A stretch of DNA of 64,000 bases from Planctomycetota bacterium. Lineage in GTDB: Bacteria; Planctomycetota; GCA-002687715; DRQF01. The translations under genes were made by a program, and so were the position numbers. Of the stretch, positions 17,211 to 25,348 are shown in pieces. The stretch lies in NCBI GenBank assembly GCA_020639295.1, contig JACKGY010000006.1, forward strand, positions 186,001-250,000, given 5' to 3'. Numbering within the stretch: the stretch's first letter is position 1; each line of letters begins with the position of its first letter. The notes below the pieces were generated by a model. It did no database searches, had not been told where the DNA came from, and saw only the letters and a list, made by a program, of their open reading frames with translations.

Positions 17211-18241
17211 CGCAGCCGCTCCAGGTCGGTGGCTCGAAGCACGCGGATGACGCCCTGCCCGATCCGTTCCGGCACCGCCACGCGGACCTCGCCGGCGCGC
17301 GTCTTCTTGTCGTGGGTCATCGCCTTCCAGAGTCGGCCATGATGGCGCAGGGCCGCGGGAACGGCGATCGGAAGGCCCGCCGAGGCCAGCAGGGCCTCGA
17401 TGCGCGCGCACTCCAGGCCGACCATCTCGAGCTCGCCGATCATGCCGATCGCGACCGCGTCACCGTGGGGAACCCGGTAATTGGAGACCGTCTCCAGCGC
17501 ATGGCCGAGGCTGTGGCCGTAGTTCAGCATGATGCGGCGTCCAGCTTCCCGTTCGTCGTCGCGAACCACCTCCACCTTGAGGCGCACCCCGGTGACGACG
17601 GCGGCCTCGAGCGCATCGGGGTCGCGGCCGCGCAGGTCGTCGATCACGCCTTCGAGATGATGAAAGACCTCCTCGTCCAGGATCGCCGCCATCTTGATCA
17701 ACTCGGCGAGCCCCTGGCGGATGTGGTGATCGGACAGGGTCGCGAGCCAGTCGCTGTCGGCCAGGACCAGGTCCGGTTGCCGGAACAGGCCGAGGACGTT
17801 CTTCGTCGGTCCGAGGTCGACCGCGCTCTTGCCCCCCACGGCGGCGTCGACCATCGCCAGGAGGGTCGTGGGGAGGAGCGCGCAGGCGATGCCACGGAAG
17901 TAGGTGCCGGCCAGGAAGGAGCCCAGGTCGAGGAGGGCTCCGCCGCCGAGGACCAGGAGAAGGGCCTGACGGTCGGCGCCGGCAGCGAGGAGCTGGCCGG
18001 CGAGACGCTCGACCTCGCGCAGGTTCTTGGCGCTCTCCGCACCGGTGGCGGCAAGGACGGCGCGCGGTCGGAGACGGTCGGCGAGACGGCCGGCGAGGGC
18101 GGCGAGTTCGGGGTCGTGGAGGAGGAAGAGCCCGGAGTCGCGGTAGTCCGCGACGCGCGACTCCAGTTCCCCTTCCAATCCCCGCGCGACCTCGATCCTG
18201 GATCGCCGACCGTCCTGTCCGTCGAGGACGAAAACTGCCAT
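17207..18241 (-). CDS. aroB: 3-Dehydroquinate synthase
   Basis: 344-residue NAD- and metal-dependent enzyme converting DAHP to 3-dehydroquinate. Family signatures: GGGALLDLGSFLAGTYFRG, LLPTTLLAMVDAAVGGKSAVDLGPTKN, QGLAELIKM, LNYGHSLGHALE and MTHDKKTRAGEVR. The start at 18241 has GGGGAG upstream. It is the first gene of the aro operon and diverges from bfd across about 170 bp. No DAHP synthase gene is in the window. Confidence 0.97.
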   Translation of the reverse strand: MAVFVLDGQDGRRSRIEVARGLEGELESRVADYRDSGLFLLHDPELAALAGRLADRLRPRAVLAATGAESAKNLREVERLAGQLLAAGADRQALLLVLGGGALLDLGSFLAGTYFRGIACALLPTTLLAMVDAAVGGKSAVDLGPTKNVLGLFRQPDLVLADSDWLATLSDHHIRQGLAELIKMAAILDEEVFHHLEGVIDDLRGRDPDALEAAVVTGVRLKVEVVRDDEREAGRRIMLNYGHSLGHALETVSNYRVPHGDAVAIGMIGELEMVGLECARIEALLASAGLPIAVPAALRHHGRLWKAMTHDKKTRAGEVRVAVPERIGQGVIRVLRATDLERLR

Positions 18242-18333
18242 CAGGACTCCCCTTGGGCTCGATCGCCAGATCCTAACAGCGCGCCGCCGGGTCGGGAGCC
18301 GGCGCCGACCTCCAGCTGCGACCGGATGTCGCC

Positions 18334-18352
18334 GATAATGAGATTGAATCGC
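18334..18352. promoter_or_regulatory. Fur-box-like sequence upstream of bfd
   Basis: GATAATGAGATTGAATCGC matches 13 of 19 positions of the classical Fur consensus, including the first eight, 63 bases before the bfd ATG. This AT-rich patch stands out in GC-rich surroundings. The match is partial and untested. Confidence 0.3.
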
Positions 18353-18415
18353 AGGATTGGGCGAATTAGATTGGCCCCGTGACGGCGGTCGCCGTCCGAA
18401 ACGCGAGGTAACGAG

Positions 18416-18616
18416 ATGCTCATCTGCCACTGCAAGGGCAAGAGCCACCGGGACGTTCAGGGCGCCGTCGCCCTGGGAGCCCGCAATCTCGCCGACCTGC
18501 ACCGGATCTGCGGTGCCGGAGGCGCCTGCGGAGGTTGCCGTCCGACCCTTCAGGCCCTGCTGCACGGCCGGCATGAAGACCGCGCCACGGTGACGGAGCT
18601 GCGGCCGACTCGTTGA
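18416..18616 (+). CDS. bfd: Bacterioferritin-associated ferredoxin
   Basis: 66-residue 2Fe-2S protein that reduces bacterioferritin to release stored iron. The four cluster cysteines are in the family pattern ICHC near the N-terminus and CGAGGACGGC in the second half. The start at 18416 has GAGG seven bases upstream. The bacterioferritin gene follows 73 bp downstream on the same strand, the usual functional pair. Confidence 0.9.
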   Translation: MLICHCKGKSHRDVQGAVALGARNLADLHRICGAGGACGGCRPTLQALLHGRHEDRATVTELRPTR

Positions 18617-18689
18617 AGCGGACATGACGAAGTGGCGGCGCGGGTCCCCGACCCCGAGCACCGCCAACGCATCGAACTGGGAGAAGGCC

Positions 18690-19160
18690 ATGAGGGGCGA
18701 TGCCGAGATCATCGAGGCACTGAACGATCTGCTGAGCGCCGAGCTGACCGCGATCAACCAGTACTACATCCACTACAAGATGTGTGAGAACTGGGGATTC
18801 GGTCGTCTGGCGGCCTACCACCGCAAGGAGAGCCTCGAGGAGATGAAGCACGCCGACGAGGTGATCGAGCGGATCCTCTTCCTCGAAGGCGTGCCCAACA
18901 TGCAACGCCTGAATCCGGTGAGCGTCGGCGAAGACGCCGTCGAGCAGCTGGAGCTGATGCTGACGACCGAGCTCGAAGCCGTGGCGCGGCTCAACGGCTC
19001 CGTCGACCTGGCGCGGCGGAAGAACGACAACGGTAGCCGCGAGCTCTTCGAGCGGTTGCTCACCGAGGAGGAAGAGGCGGTCGACCATCTCGAAGCCCAG
19101 CTCGGCCTGATCAGGACGCTCGGTCGCGAACACTATCTGGCTCAGCAGCTCCACGGCTGA
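18690..19160 (+). CDS. bfr: Bacterioferritin
   Basis: 156-residue ferritin-like four-helix protein for iron storage. Ferroxidase ligands E18, E51, H54, E94 and E127 occupy the same numbers as in E. coli Bfr, and haem ligand M52 is present (LEEMKHADE). The sixth ferroxidase ligand, His130 in E. coli, appears replaced by Ala (TEEEEAVDHLE), with a His three residues later. The start at 18690 follows a strong GGGAGAAGG site; the longer frame from 18624 has none. It is paired with bfd and followed by a weak hairpin at 19190. Confidence 0.93.
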   Translation: MRGDAEIIEALNDLLSAELTAINQYYIHYKMCENWGFGRLAAYHRKESLEEMKHADEVIERILFLEGVPNMQRLNPVSVGEDAVEQLELMLTTELEAVARLNGSVDLARRKNDNGSRELFERLLTEEEEAVDHLEAQLGLIRTLGREHYLAQQLHG

Positions 19161-19189
19161 TCTTCTCGGACATCTCTGCCCTCCTCCCC

Positions 19190-19208
19190 TTCCCCCCACC
19201 CGGGGGAA
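19190..19208. terminator. Weak hairpin after bfr
   Basis: Arms TTCCCCC and GGGGGAA around a five-base loop, 30 bp after the bfr stop. Confidence 0.35.
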
Positions 19209-19263
19209 AGTCGAGTATCTTGGCTCGACGTGACGGAGAAATCCGCCCGCGATCCGGCGGGCC

Positions 19264-21150
19264 ATGGAAGAGCGGAGCATGCCCGAGAAGATCTCGATCG
19301 GACTCGCCCTGGTGGTCGGCCTCGGCGCCCTGGCGCAATGGACGGCCTGGCGCCTCCGGATCCCGGCCATCCTGCTGCTGCTCAGCGCGGGCATCCTCGC
19401 CGGTCCGATCACCGGCATCCTCGACCCCGATCAGATCCTCGGCGAGCTGCTGTTGCCGATCGTCTCGATCGCCGTGGCCCTCATCCTGTTCGAGGGCGGC
19501 CTCAGCCTCGACCTGCACGAGATCACCGGGCTCAAGCGCAGCCTGATGAGCCTGGTGAGCCTCGGTGCCGGCCTGAGCTGGCTCGGCGCCGCCCTGGCCG
19601 CCCGCGTCGTGGTCGGCCTGGACTGGTCGCTGGCCATGTTGCTGGGCGCGATCCTGACCGTGACCGGCCCGACCGTCGTGGGCCCGCTTCTCCGTCACAT
19701 CCGCCCCAGCGGCCCGGCGGCTCCCATCCTCAAATGGGAGGGCATCGTCATCGATCCGATCGGCGCGATGCTCGCCCTGCTCGTGTTCAACGTGCTGGAG
19801 GCCAGCGGTCGGGAAGCGGCCTTCCTGAGCACGATCACCGCCATCGGCCTCACCCTCGTCGTCGGCCTCCTCGGCGGCTTCCTGGCCGCGCGCGGGCTAC
19901 ACCTGCTCCTGCGGCGCCACTGGCTCCCGGACTTCCTGCAGAATCCCACGATCCTCGGCCTGGTCGTGGTTTCCTTCGTCGCCTCGAACTGGGTCCAGAA
20001 GGAGTCGGGACTGCTCACCGTCACCGTGATGGGAGCCGTCCTCGCCAACCAGCGCAGCGTCGCCCTGCGCCACATCGTCGAGTTCAAGGAGAACCTGCGC
20101 GTCCTGCTCATCTCCGGCATCTTCGTCCTGCTCGCCGCCCGCATCGATCTGCGCTCGCTCCTCGAACTGGGCTGGCGCGGCCCCACCTTCATCGCGGCGC
20201 TGGCCCTCCTGGTGCGACCGATCTCGGTCTTCGGGGCGACCGTGCTGGCGAAGGGCCTCTCGAACAAGGACCGCCTGCTGATGGCCTGGATGGCCCCGCG
20301 CGGCGTCGTCGCGGCGGCGGTGGCCTCGATCTTCGCCCTCGAACTCGAGGAACGCGGAGTCACCGAGGCGGCGAGGCTGATTCCCGTGACCTTCAGCGTG
20401 ATCATCGGCACGGTCCTGCTCTACGGCAGCACGGGTGGCTGGCTCGCGCGGGGCCTCGGACTCGCTGGCGGCCCCAGCGAGGGCATCCTCTTCGTCGGCG
20501 CCCCCGACTGGGCGATCGAGCTCGCGGTCCTCCTGAAGGACCGTGGCTTCCGCAGCGTCCTCGTCGACACGAATCGCGCGCAGGTGAGGAAAGCCAGATT
20601 GCTCGGACTCGAGGCCCGACAGGCCGATGCCTTGAGCGAGACCCTCCTCGAATCGCTCGACTACGCGGGCCTCGGTCGGATGTTCGCGGTCACGCCCAGC
20701 AACGAGATCAATCGCCTGGCAGCACACCATTTCCGCGAGGTCTTCGGCCGCGAGCAGCTCTACCGCCTTTCGCCCTACGGCCTCAAGGATCAGGATCAGA
20801 ACGCTCCGGCACAGGTCGAAGACGGTCGACTCCTGTTCGACAAGGACATGGGGACCGCCTATCTCGCGGCCCGATTCGCCTCGGGCTCACGCCTGAAGGC
20901 GACGCGCCTCTCCACCACCTTCGGCTTCGAGGCCTGGCGCGAACGTACCGGCCACGGCGCCCGGGCGCTCTTGGTGATCCGCGGCGAGCGCATCGTGGTG
21001 GGCACCGCGGACAGTCCGCTGGAGCCGCGTGCCGACGATCTCCTCGTCGGCTTGATCCCCGTCGATCACGACGACGAGACGACCACCGGCGCGCAGCGGA
21101 TCGCGGCCGGCGACCGCTCAGCGCGGCCCCAGGTCGAGCACGACGCCTGA
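19264..21150 (+). CDS. Cation/proton antiporter with C-terminal TrkA-N domain
   Basis: 628-residue inner-membrane protein. Residues 1 to about 410 contain around a dozen hydrophobic segments with the CPA-type core (LFEGGLSLDLHEI, GAILTVTGPTVVGPLLRH). Residues about 420-540 form a Rossmann-like TrkA-N domain (GILFVGAPDWAIELAVLLKDR, VLVDTNRAQVRKARLLG) that probably senses nucleotides; a TrkA-C-like tail follows. It is likely a Na+/H+ or K+/H+ antiporter. The ATG at 19279 has a better ribosome site (GGAAGAG) than 19264, so the protein may be five residues shorter. The 3' end overlaps the convergent sigma-factor gene by 33 bases. Confidence 0.88.
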   Translation: MEERSMPEKISIGLALVVGLGALAQWTAWRLRIPAILLLLSAGILAGPITGILDPDQILGELLLPIVSIAVALILFEGGLSLDLHEITGLKRSLMSLVSLGAGLSWLGAALAARVVVGLDWSLAMLLGAILTVTGPTVVGPLLRHIRPSGPAAPILKWEGIVIDPIGAMLALLVFNVLEASGREAAFLSTITAIGLTLVVGLLGGFLAARGLHLLLRRHWLPDFLQNPTILGLVVVSFVASNWVQKESGLLTVTVMGAVLANQRSVALRHIVEFKENLRVLLISGIFVLLAARIDLRSLLELGWRGPTFIAALALLVRPISVFGATVLAKGLSNKDRLLMAWMAPRGVVAAAVASIFALELEERGVTEAARLIPVTFSVIIGTVLLYGSTGGWLARGLGLAGGPSEGILFVGAPDWAIELAVLLKDRGFRSVLVDTNRAQVRKARLLGLEARQADALSETLLESLDYAGLGRMFAVTPSNEINRLAAHHFREVFGREQLYRLSPYGLKDQDQNAPAQVEDGRLLFDKDMGTAYLAARFASGSRLKATRLSTTFGFEAWRERTGHGARALLVIRGERIVVGTADSPLEPRADDLLVGLIPVDHDDETTTGAQRIAAGDRSARPQVEHDA

Positions 21151-24100
21151 AGCCTCCACCTCGGCACGCAACTCGCCGCAGTCGCGACCGTAGTAACTGA
21201 TCCGGTAACGCCCGGGCAGGAGCTGCTCGGTGGTGAAACTGCCGTCGGCCGCGACCCGGAAGCTGGTGCGCGAACTCAGCCGCAGGGCCTTGATCACCGA
21301 CTCCGGTAGATCGACGCCGGCGACCGACAGCAGTTCCAGCGCAACGACTTCGCGACCTGGTGTCCAATCCGCGACCCGACCGCTGATCCGAACGCCGTCA
21401 TCGAGTCGGACGACGACCGGCTCGTCATCCTCGAGACCGGTGATCGGATCGATCCGCGCCACGCGCCGCCCGCGTGCGAGAACGATGAACTCGGCCCGCC
21501 CGAGTGGCATGATCACCGGGCGCCGCGGCTGCCAGCCGCCACCGAAGCCCTGACCCAGCGGCCCGAAGGGCAGGTTGGCCGGCAACCGGTCGCCAACCGG
21601 CAGGATGAGGGCGGATGCCACGTCCTGATCGTCATGGTCCAGGATCTGGAACTGGCGCGATCGTCCCGCCAGCACCTCGACGACCAGGTCGGTCCCGGGT
21701 TCGACGGCCTCGAAGCGACGCTGGCGCGCGAAGAAGAGCAAGCCCTTCGGCCGCTGGGAACCCCAGTTGAGCTCGCAGTCGACGTCGTAGTCCTCTCCCA
21801 TCGCGACCTGGATCTCGCCATGGCCCGCGTCGTCCAGATCGAGGTTGCCGAAGTGGATCGGGTCCTGCCGGGGACCACAGCTGACGGACACGCGTGTCCG
21901 CTTGCCCAGCATGCCCGCGAGTTCCGGAGGCAGGGTCAGGGTCACCGAGATCGGCGCCGTCGGCAGCAGGCGATACTCGATCCGGCCGTCCGCCGGCACG
22001 GTGAAGACCCGGCTCTCCACCAGGCGCCCCGGGGCGCTCACCTGCAGCTCCACACGATCGCCGGAGACGCCGTGGAGACGGCAGATCCCGTTCTCGTCGG
22101 TCCCGCGCCGGTCCGAGTCGCGCGGATAGCTCTCCACGCCCTCGGCCTTGGGCAGGCTCGCGCGGACACCGGCGCGAGCTTGCGGCTTCCCTTCGTGATC
22201 GAGAACGAGCACCTCGAGCGTGGCGGCGCCCGGGTCGAGCTTCAGCTTCGGGCCGGCGAGCAGAGCGGGCAGGTCGAAACCATCGAAACGCGCATGACGG
22301 CCATCACTGGTCACGACCGCGATGCTCAGCTCATGGTCGAGGTCGCGATGTCCGGCCAGCTCGGCCGTCGGACTGAGCCTGAATCGCCCGTCCTCGTCGC
22401 TGAAGGCCTCGAGCAGGCACCGAGACGGATGGTCATAGATCTCGAGTCGCGCGGCCGGCAACGGGCGACCATCGACGTCGAGGAGCAGGCCCGGTTGCGC
22501 CGGACCGCGCAGGACCGGAAGGTCCACGACGCTGCCGCCCATGCCGAAGGAACGGCGATAGAGGGAGATTCGCGGGGTGAGGTAGGGGCCGGGGCCGAGG
22601 TCGACGGCGGCGCCCTGGATCTGCTGGTAGCCGAGGGCTGGCAGTTCGTACTCACCCCTCCCGTCCACCTCGAGGCGATGGAAGATCGGAGTCCGGGAGC
22701 CGAGGACGAGCCAGGGTGAGAGATCGGTCAGCAGCTGACCGCTCAGCGCATCGACGAAGCGGAGGCGTGACGGCCGCGAACCTTCGCCCTCGAAGGCGGG
22801 CAGCCGCGACTTGGCCTCGCGCAGGAGGGCGTGTTGCCGGCGGCCGTCGGCCAGGCGGATCTCGATCTCGACCGGCAGCGGCAGGCGCTGCTCCAGACGC
22901 CATCCGCCGTTCTCGCGGCGGAAGGGTCTCTGCCGCTGTCCCTCACGCGTCTGGAGGAGGGCGCGGACCTCCGCGTCGGCGGGTGAACCGGCCGCGGCGG
23001 TGACGACGAGTTCATCGACGAAGCGCAGCGGCTCGACGACCTGCATGTCCGGCCGGTCCAGCTGTTCGTCGTCCAGGGTTCGCAGGACGCCGTAGTCGTG
23101 GCCTTCGACGAAGAGCTGGATGACCGGTCGCCCCTCGGCCAAGCCGATCGGCAGCCGGAGGCCATCGTCCGGAAGCGGCCGGAGCGCATCGAATTCCATG
23201 TGTTCGAGGAAGAGCGAGGGCAGGAAGTCGGCGTCCTGCTTCCGGGCCGATCCCTTCGGAGGGAAACCCTCCCGCATCGTCGCCAGCCGGTATTCGAGGC
23301 CGAGCCGTTGCCGTTCGCGATCGAAGAGGACGGCCGGTCGGTGCAGTCGCCAGACCCAATCGGTCGCCTGGCTCTCCGGCTCGGTCGGGTCGACGGGCTC
23401 CGGTTGGACCGGCGCCGGGGCCTCGACCTCGCGCTCTTGCGTCGGCGTCGTCGCCCGGCGGACCTCGGTGGGAGCCGACGCTTCCTGGCGCGACGAGCTC
23501 GCGAAGGACGCCCTCTCGTCCTCGGCGCCGAGAACGAGACCGATCAGGGACGCGGTCGTCGCCAGGAGTACGACGGCGAGCGCGGCCTCGACCGCGGCCA
23601 GGCCGAGGGTCCCGGTCGCGGGGGCGAAGCCGGCGGCGCCGAGCGCCGCCTCGCGCGCCCGCGCCAGGGCCGGCCGCGGCATCGCGGTGACGACGAGACT
23701 CGCCAGGCCGGCGGGGAGGATCCGGCGGAGCAGATCGAGCCCACGATGGATCTGGGCGCGAACGGTACCCTCCGGGCGGCCGAGGCGCCGGGCGATGGCG
23801 GCGGCCTCGAGCTTCTCGTCGAGCTTGAGGCGGAGCACGCCGCGATAGGGTTCCGGGATGCTGGCCAGGGCTTCGCCCAGGCGGATGTTCGTCTCCTCGT
23901 CGGCGAGCCGATCGATCGGCTCCGACTCGGCCGGGCGGGCGAGGCGGTCGGCATCGAGTGGCCGCCGGTCCCGTTGGCGACGACGTCGATGCTCGTTGAC
24001 CAGGATGCCCGCCAGCCAGGAGAAGAACCGACCGCGCGGCTCGTAACCGTCCCGCCGCTCGATGGCGACCAGGAAGGTGGCTTGGACCAGATCCTCGGCC

Positions 24101-24237
24101 TCGTGCAGATCCCGACAGAAGTGCAGGGCGAAACGGTAGAGATCCGTGGCCACGAGGTCGAAGACCCGGGCCAGGGCGCGGCCGTCATCGGCCGTCCGGT
24201 AGCGGACGAAGAGTCGATCGAGCTTGCGGGCGAGCAT
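21118..24237 (-). CDS. ECF sigma factor fused to a transmembrane segment and a large extracytoplasmic domain
   Basis: 1039 residues in one uninterrupted frame. Residues about 10-95 are sigma region 2 (DLYRFALHFCRDLHEAEDLVQATF) and 118-175 are region 4 (LGEALASIPEPYRGVLRLKL, RLGRPEGTVRAQIHRGLDLL). Residues 211-236 form one membrane helix (AVVLLATTASLIGLVL), followed by a Pro/Glu/Thr-rich linker and about 750 residues of beta-rich domains, some like carboxypeptidase regulatory repeats (PGLLLDVDGRPLPAARLEIY; GRYRISYYGRDCGELRAEV). Predicted topology: sigma domain inside, beta domains outside. No separate anti-sigma gene is adjacent. The start at 24237 has AAGGAGG five bases upstream. Sigma factors with long C-terminal extensions are known from Planctomycetes; the signal sensed here is unknown. 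Confidence 0.88.
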   Translation of the reverse strand: MLARKLDRLFVRYRTADDGRALARVFDLVATDLYRFALHFCRDLHEAEDLVQATFLVAIERRDGYEPRGRFFSWLAGILVNEHRRRRQRDRRPLDADRLARPAESEPIDRLADEETNIRLGEALASIPEPYRGVLRLKLDEKLEAAAIARRLGRPEGTVRAQIHRGLDLLRRILPAGLASLVVTAMPRPALARAREAALGAAGFAPATGTLGLAAVEAALAVVLLATTASLIGLVLGAEDERASFASSSRQEASAPTEVRRATTPTQEREVEAPAPVQPEPVDPTEPESQATDWVWRLHRPAVLFDRERQRLGLEYRLATMREGFPPKGSARKQDADFLPSLFLEHMEFDALRPLPDDGLRLPIGLAEGRPVIQLFVEGHDYGVLRTLDDEQLDRPDMQVVEPLRFVDELVVTAAAGSPADAEVRALLQTREGQRQRPFRRENGGWRLEQRLPLPVEIEIRLADGRRQHALLREAKSRLPAFEGEGSRPSRLRFVDALSGQLLTDLSPWLVLGSRTPIFHRLEVDGRGEYELPALGYQQIQGAAVDLGPGPYLTPRISLYRRSFGMGGSVVDLPVLRGPAQPGLLLDVDGRPLPAARLEIYDHPSRCLLEAFSDEDGRFRLSPTAELAGHRDLDHELSIAVVTSDGRHARFDGFDLPALLAGPKLKLDPGAATLEVLVLDHEGKPQARAGVRASLPKAEGVESYPRDSDRRGTDENGICRLHGVSGDRVELQVSAPGRLVESRVFTVPADGRIEYRLLPTAPISVTLTLPPELAGMLGKRTRVSVSCGPRQDPIHFGNLDLDDAGHGEIQVAMGEDYDVDCELNWGSQRPKGLLFFARQRRFEAVEPGTDLVVEVLAGRSRQFQILDHDDQDVASALILPVGDRLPANLPFGPLGQGFGGGWQPRRPVIMPLGRAEFIVLARGRRVARIDPITGLEDDEPVVVRLDDGVRISGRVADWTPGREVVALELLSVAGVDLPESVIKALRLSSRTSFRVAADGSFTTEQLLPGRYRISYYGRDCGELRAEVEASGVVLDLGPR

Positions 24238-24330
24238 GGCGGCCTCCTTCGCGGGCATCGCGGTCCATCCGCCGCATCACCACGCCTGGAGCCCGATCGC
24301 TGCGAGAAATCCCGGGCGGCCGGGTCTCGA

Positions 24331-24705
24331 TCACTCGCGCGGTGAGATGGCGACGACGCGGAAGCCGGTGCCGGCCAGGGCCTGGTCGAGTGCTTCCTTG
24401 CTGGCTTCTGCGCCCGGCTTCATCTGCAGGACGCCACTGTCCGTGGCCCAGCCGGCCGAGATGTGGGCGACGCCTTCCAGGCGTCCGATCGCCTCCTCGA
24501 CGGTGGCGACGCAGCTCGATCCTCACAAAGGGCTGAAGCTGATGTCGTAGACCTGCCCCGCCGCGGGATCGGGCGGGTCACCCGGGCTCGCGGCCATGGG
24601 GTTTCGACCGATCATCAGGATGGCGAAGACCAGCGGCACCGGCCAGAAGGAGGCCAGTCGGCGCCAGAGTCCCGGTTTCTTGGCTTCGTTCACGAGGTCG
24701 TCCAT
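24331..24705 (-). CDS. Candidate selenoprotein: membrane-anchored HMA-like protein with in-frame TGA (Sec61)
   Basis: Read through the TGA at 24525-24523, this is one 124-residue frame. The N-terminal part has a membrane segment (PVPLVFAILMIG, residues 24-33) and a Pro-rich linker. The C-terminal part is a heavy-metal-associated-like fold: GSSCVATVEEAIGRLEGV, then LQMKPGAEASKEALDQALAGTGF. TGA lies exactly where the metal or redox motif begins, giving L-Sec-GSSC. The frame before and after TGA is the same, with no other stop, and the downstream part has no plausible start codon of its own. A hairpin suited to a bSECIS follows (24489-24509). HMA-type selenoproteins are known. No good ribosome site precedes the ATG at 24705. 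The alternative is a nonsense-mutated pseudogene. Confidence 0.6.
24489..24525 (-). promoter_or_regulatory. bSECIS-like hairpin after the candidate Sec codon
   Basis: Counting from the base after TGA, TCGCC (+14 to +18) pairs with GGCGA (+30 to +34). Above an A-A mismatch, CC pairs with GG, leaving an apical loop GTCGA at +22 to +26. Bacterial SECIS elements place a short stem with a G-bearing apical loop at about this distance. Folding was done by eye. Confidence 0.4.
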
Positions 24706-24838
24706 GCTCGGGGAGGAACGCCCGGGAAGCCGGTTTCGTTCCGCGAATCCTCCCGGCGATCGCGCGCCGGGAGGAAGCCAGGCGCGAACGGCCCCACGAC
24801 CGATCCGGCCGCGGAGCCGATCGCAGCTTCGGCCTCGA

Positions 24839-25348
24839 CTACTTGCGCGCCTTCCAGCGGTACTCGGTCGCGCGCTTCTCGCCCTTCTTGGCCACCTTGC
24901 CGGCTTCGATCAGGCGCGCCAGTGACTGGCGGATCTGCGCCGGGCTGGCGGCGACGACCTGCTTCAGGCCCTCGGCGCGCACCGGCTCGGCACTGGCCTG
25001 GAGCGCCTCGGAGACGGCGTTGTCGATCGCCTCGCGGCCCGACTGGGTGCGGGTCGAGTAGCCCTTCTGGCGACCACCGGCCTTGCGCCCGGCCTTCTTC
25101 GCCGCGCCCAGGCGCCGGCCACGGCCCCGGGCTCCGCGGGGCGCGCTCTGGCCGAGCGCCGCCTGGAGGCCGGCGAGATCGAGGGCGCGGAACTCGGCCG
25201 CGAAGGAGGTGCGATCCATCGCGTCGATGAAGTCGCCGAGGCTCATGTCGCGGGGCGTCGAGGCGATTGCGCGCATCATGATGTCGCGTGACACCTCGGC
25301 CATGGCCTGTTCGAGTGCGTCCTGGATCTGATTGGGTCTTCTGGCCAT
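24839..25348 (-). CDS. Basic, probably DNA-binding protein with C-terminal winged-helix-like domain
   Basis: 169 residues in three parts: a helical N-terminus (residues 1-70, MARRPNQIQDALEQAMAEV), a Lys/Arg/Gly-rich linker (about 72-100, RGRGRRLGAAKKAGRKAGGR) like histone-type tails, and a C-terminal region with a winged-helix look (AEGLKQVVAASPAQIRQSLARLIEAGKV, then basic YRWKARK). This suggests a nucleoid-associated or regulatory DNA-binding protein. No family was recognised. It is on the same strand as, and upstream of, the candidate selenoprotein, 133 bp apart, and it has a long divergent promoter region. Confidence 0.7.
   Translation of the reverse strand: MARRPNQIQDALEQAMAEVSRDIMMRAIASTPRDMSLGDFIDAMDRTSFAAEFRALDLAGLQAALGQSAPRGARGRGRRLGAAKKAGRKAGGRQKGYSTRTQSGREAIDNAVSEALQASAEPVRAEGLKQVVAASPAQIRQSLARLIEAGKVAKKGEKRATEYRWKARK

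Noticed and set aside
15591..17342. 583-codon plus-strand frame opposite aroAK
   Set aside because: Shadow of a well-defined bifunctional enzyme gene.
24331..24525. Treating the HMA-like part as an independent gene or the locus as a pseudogene
   Set aside because: It has no start codon with a ribosome site of its own, and apart from the single TGA the whole frame is intact; selenocysteine explains this better, though a pseudogene is not excluded.
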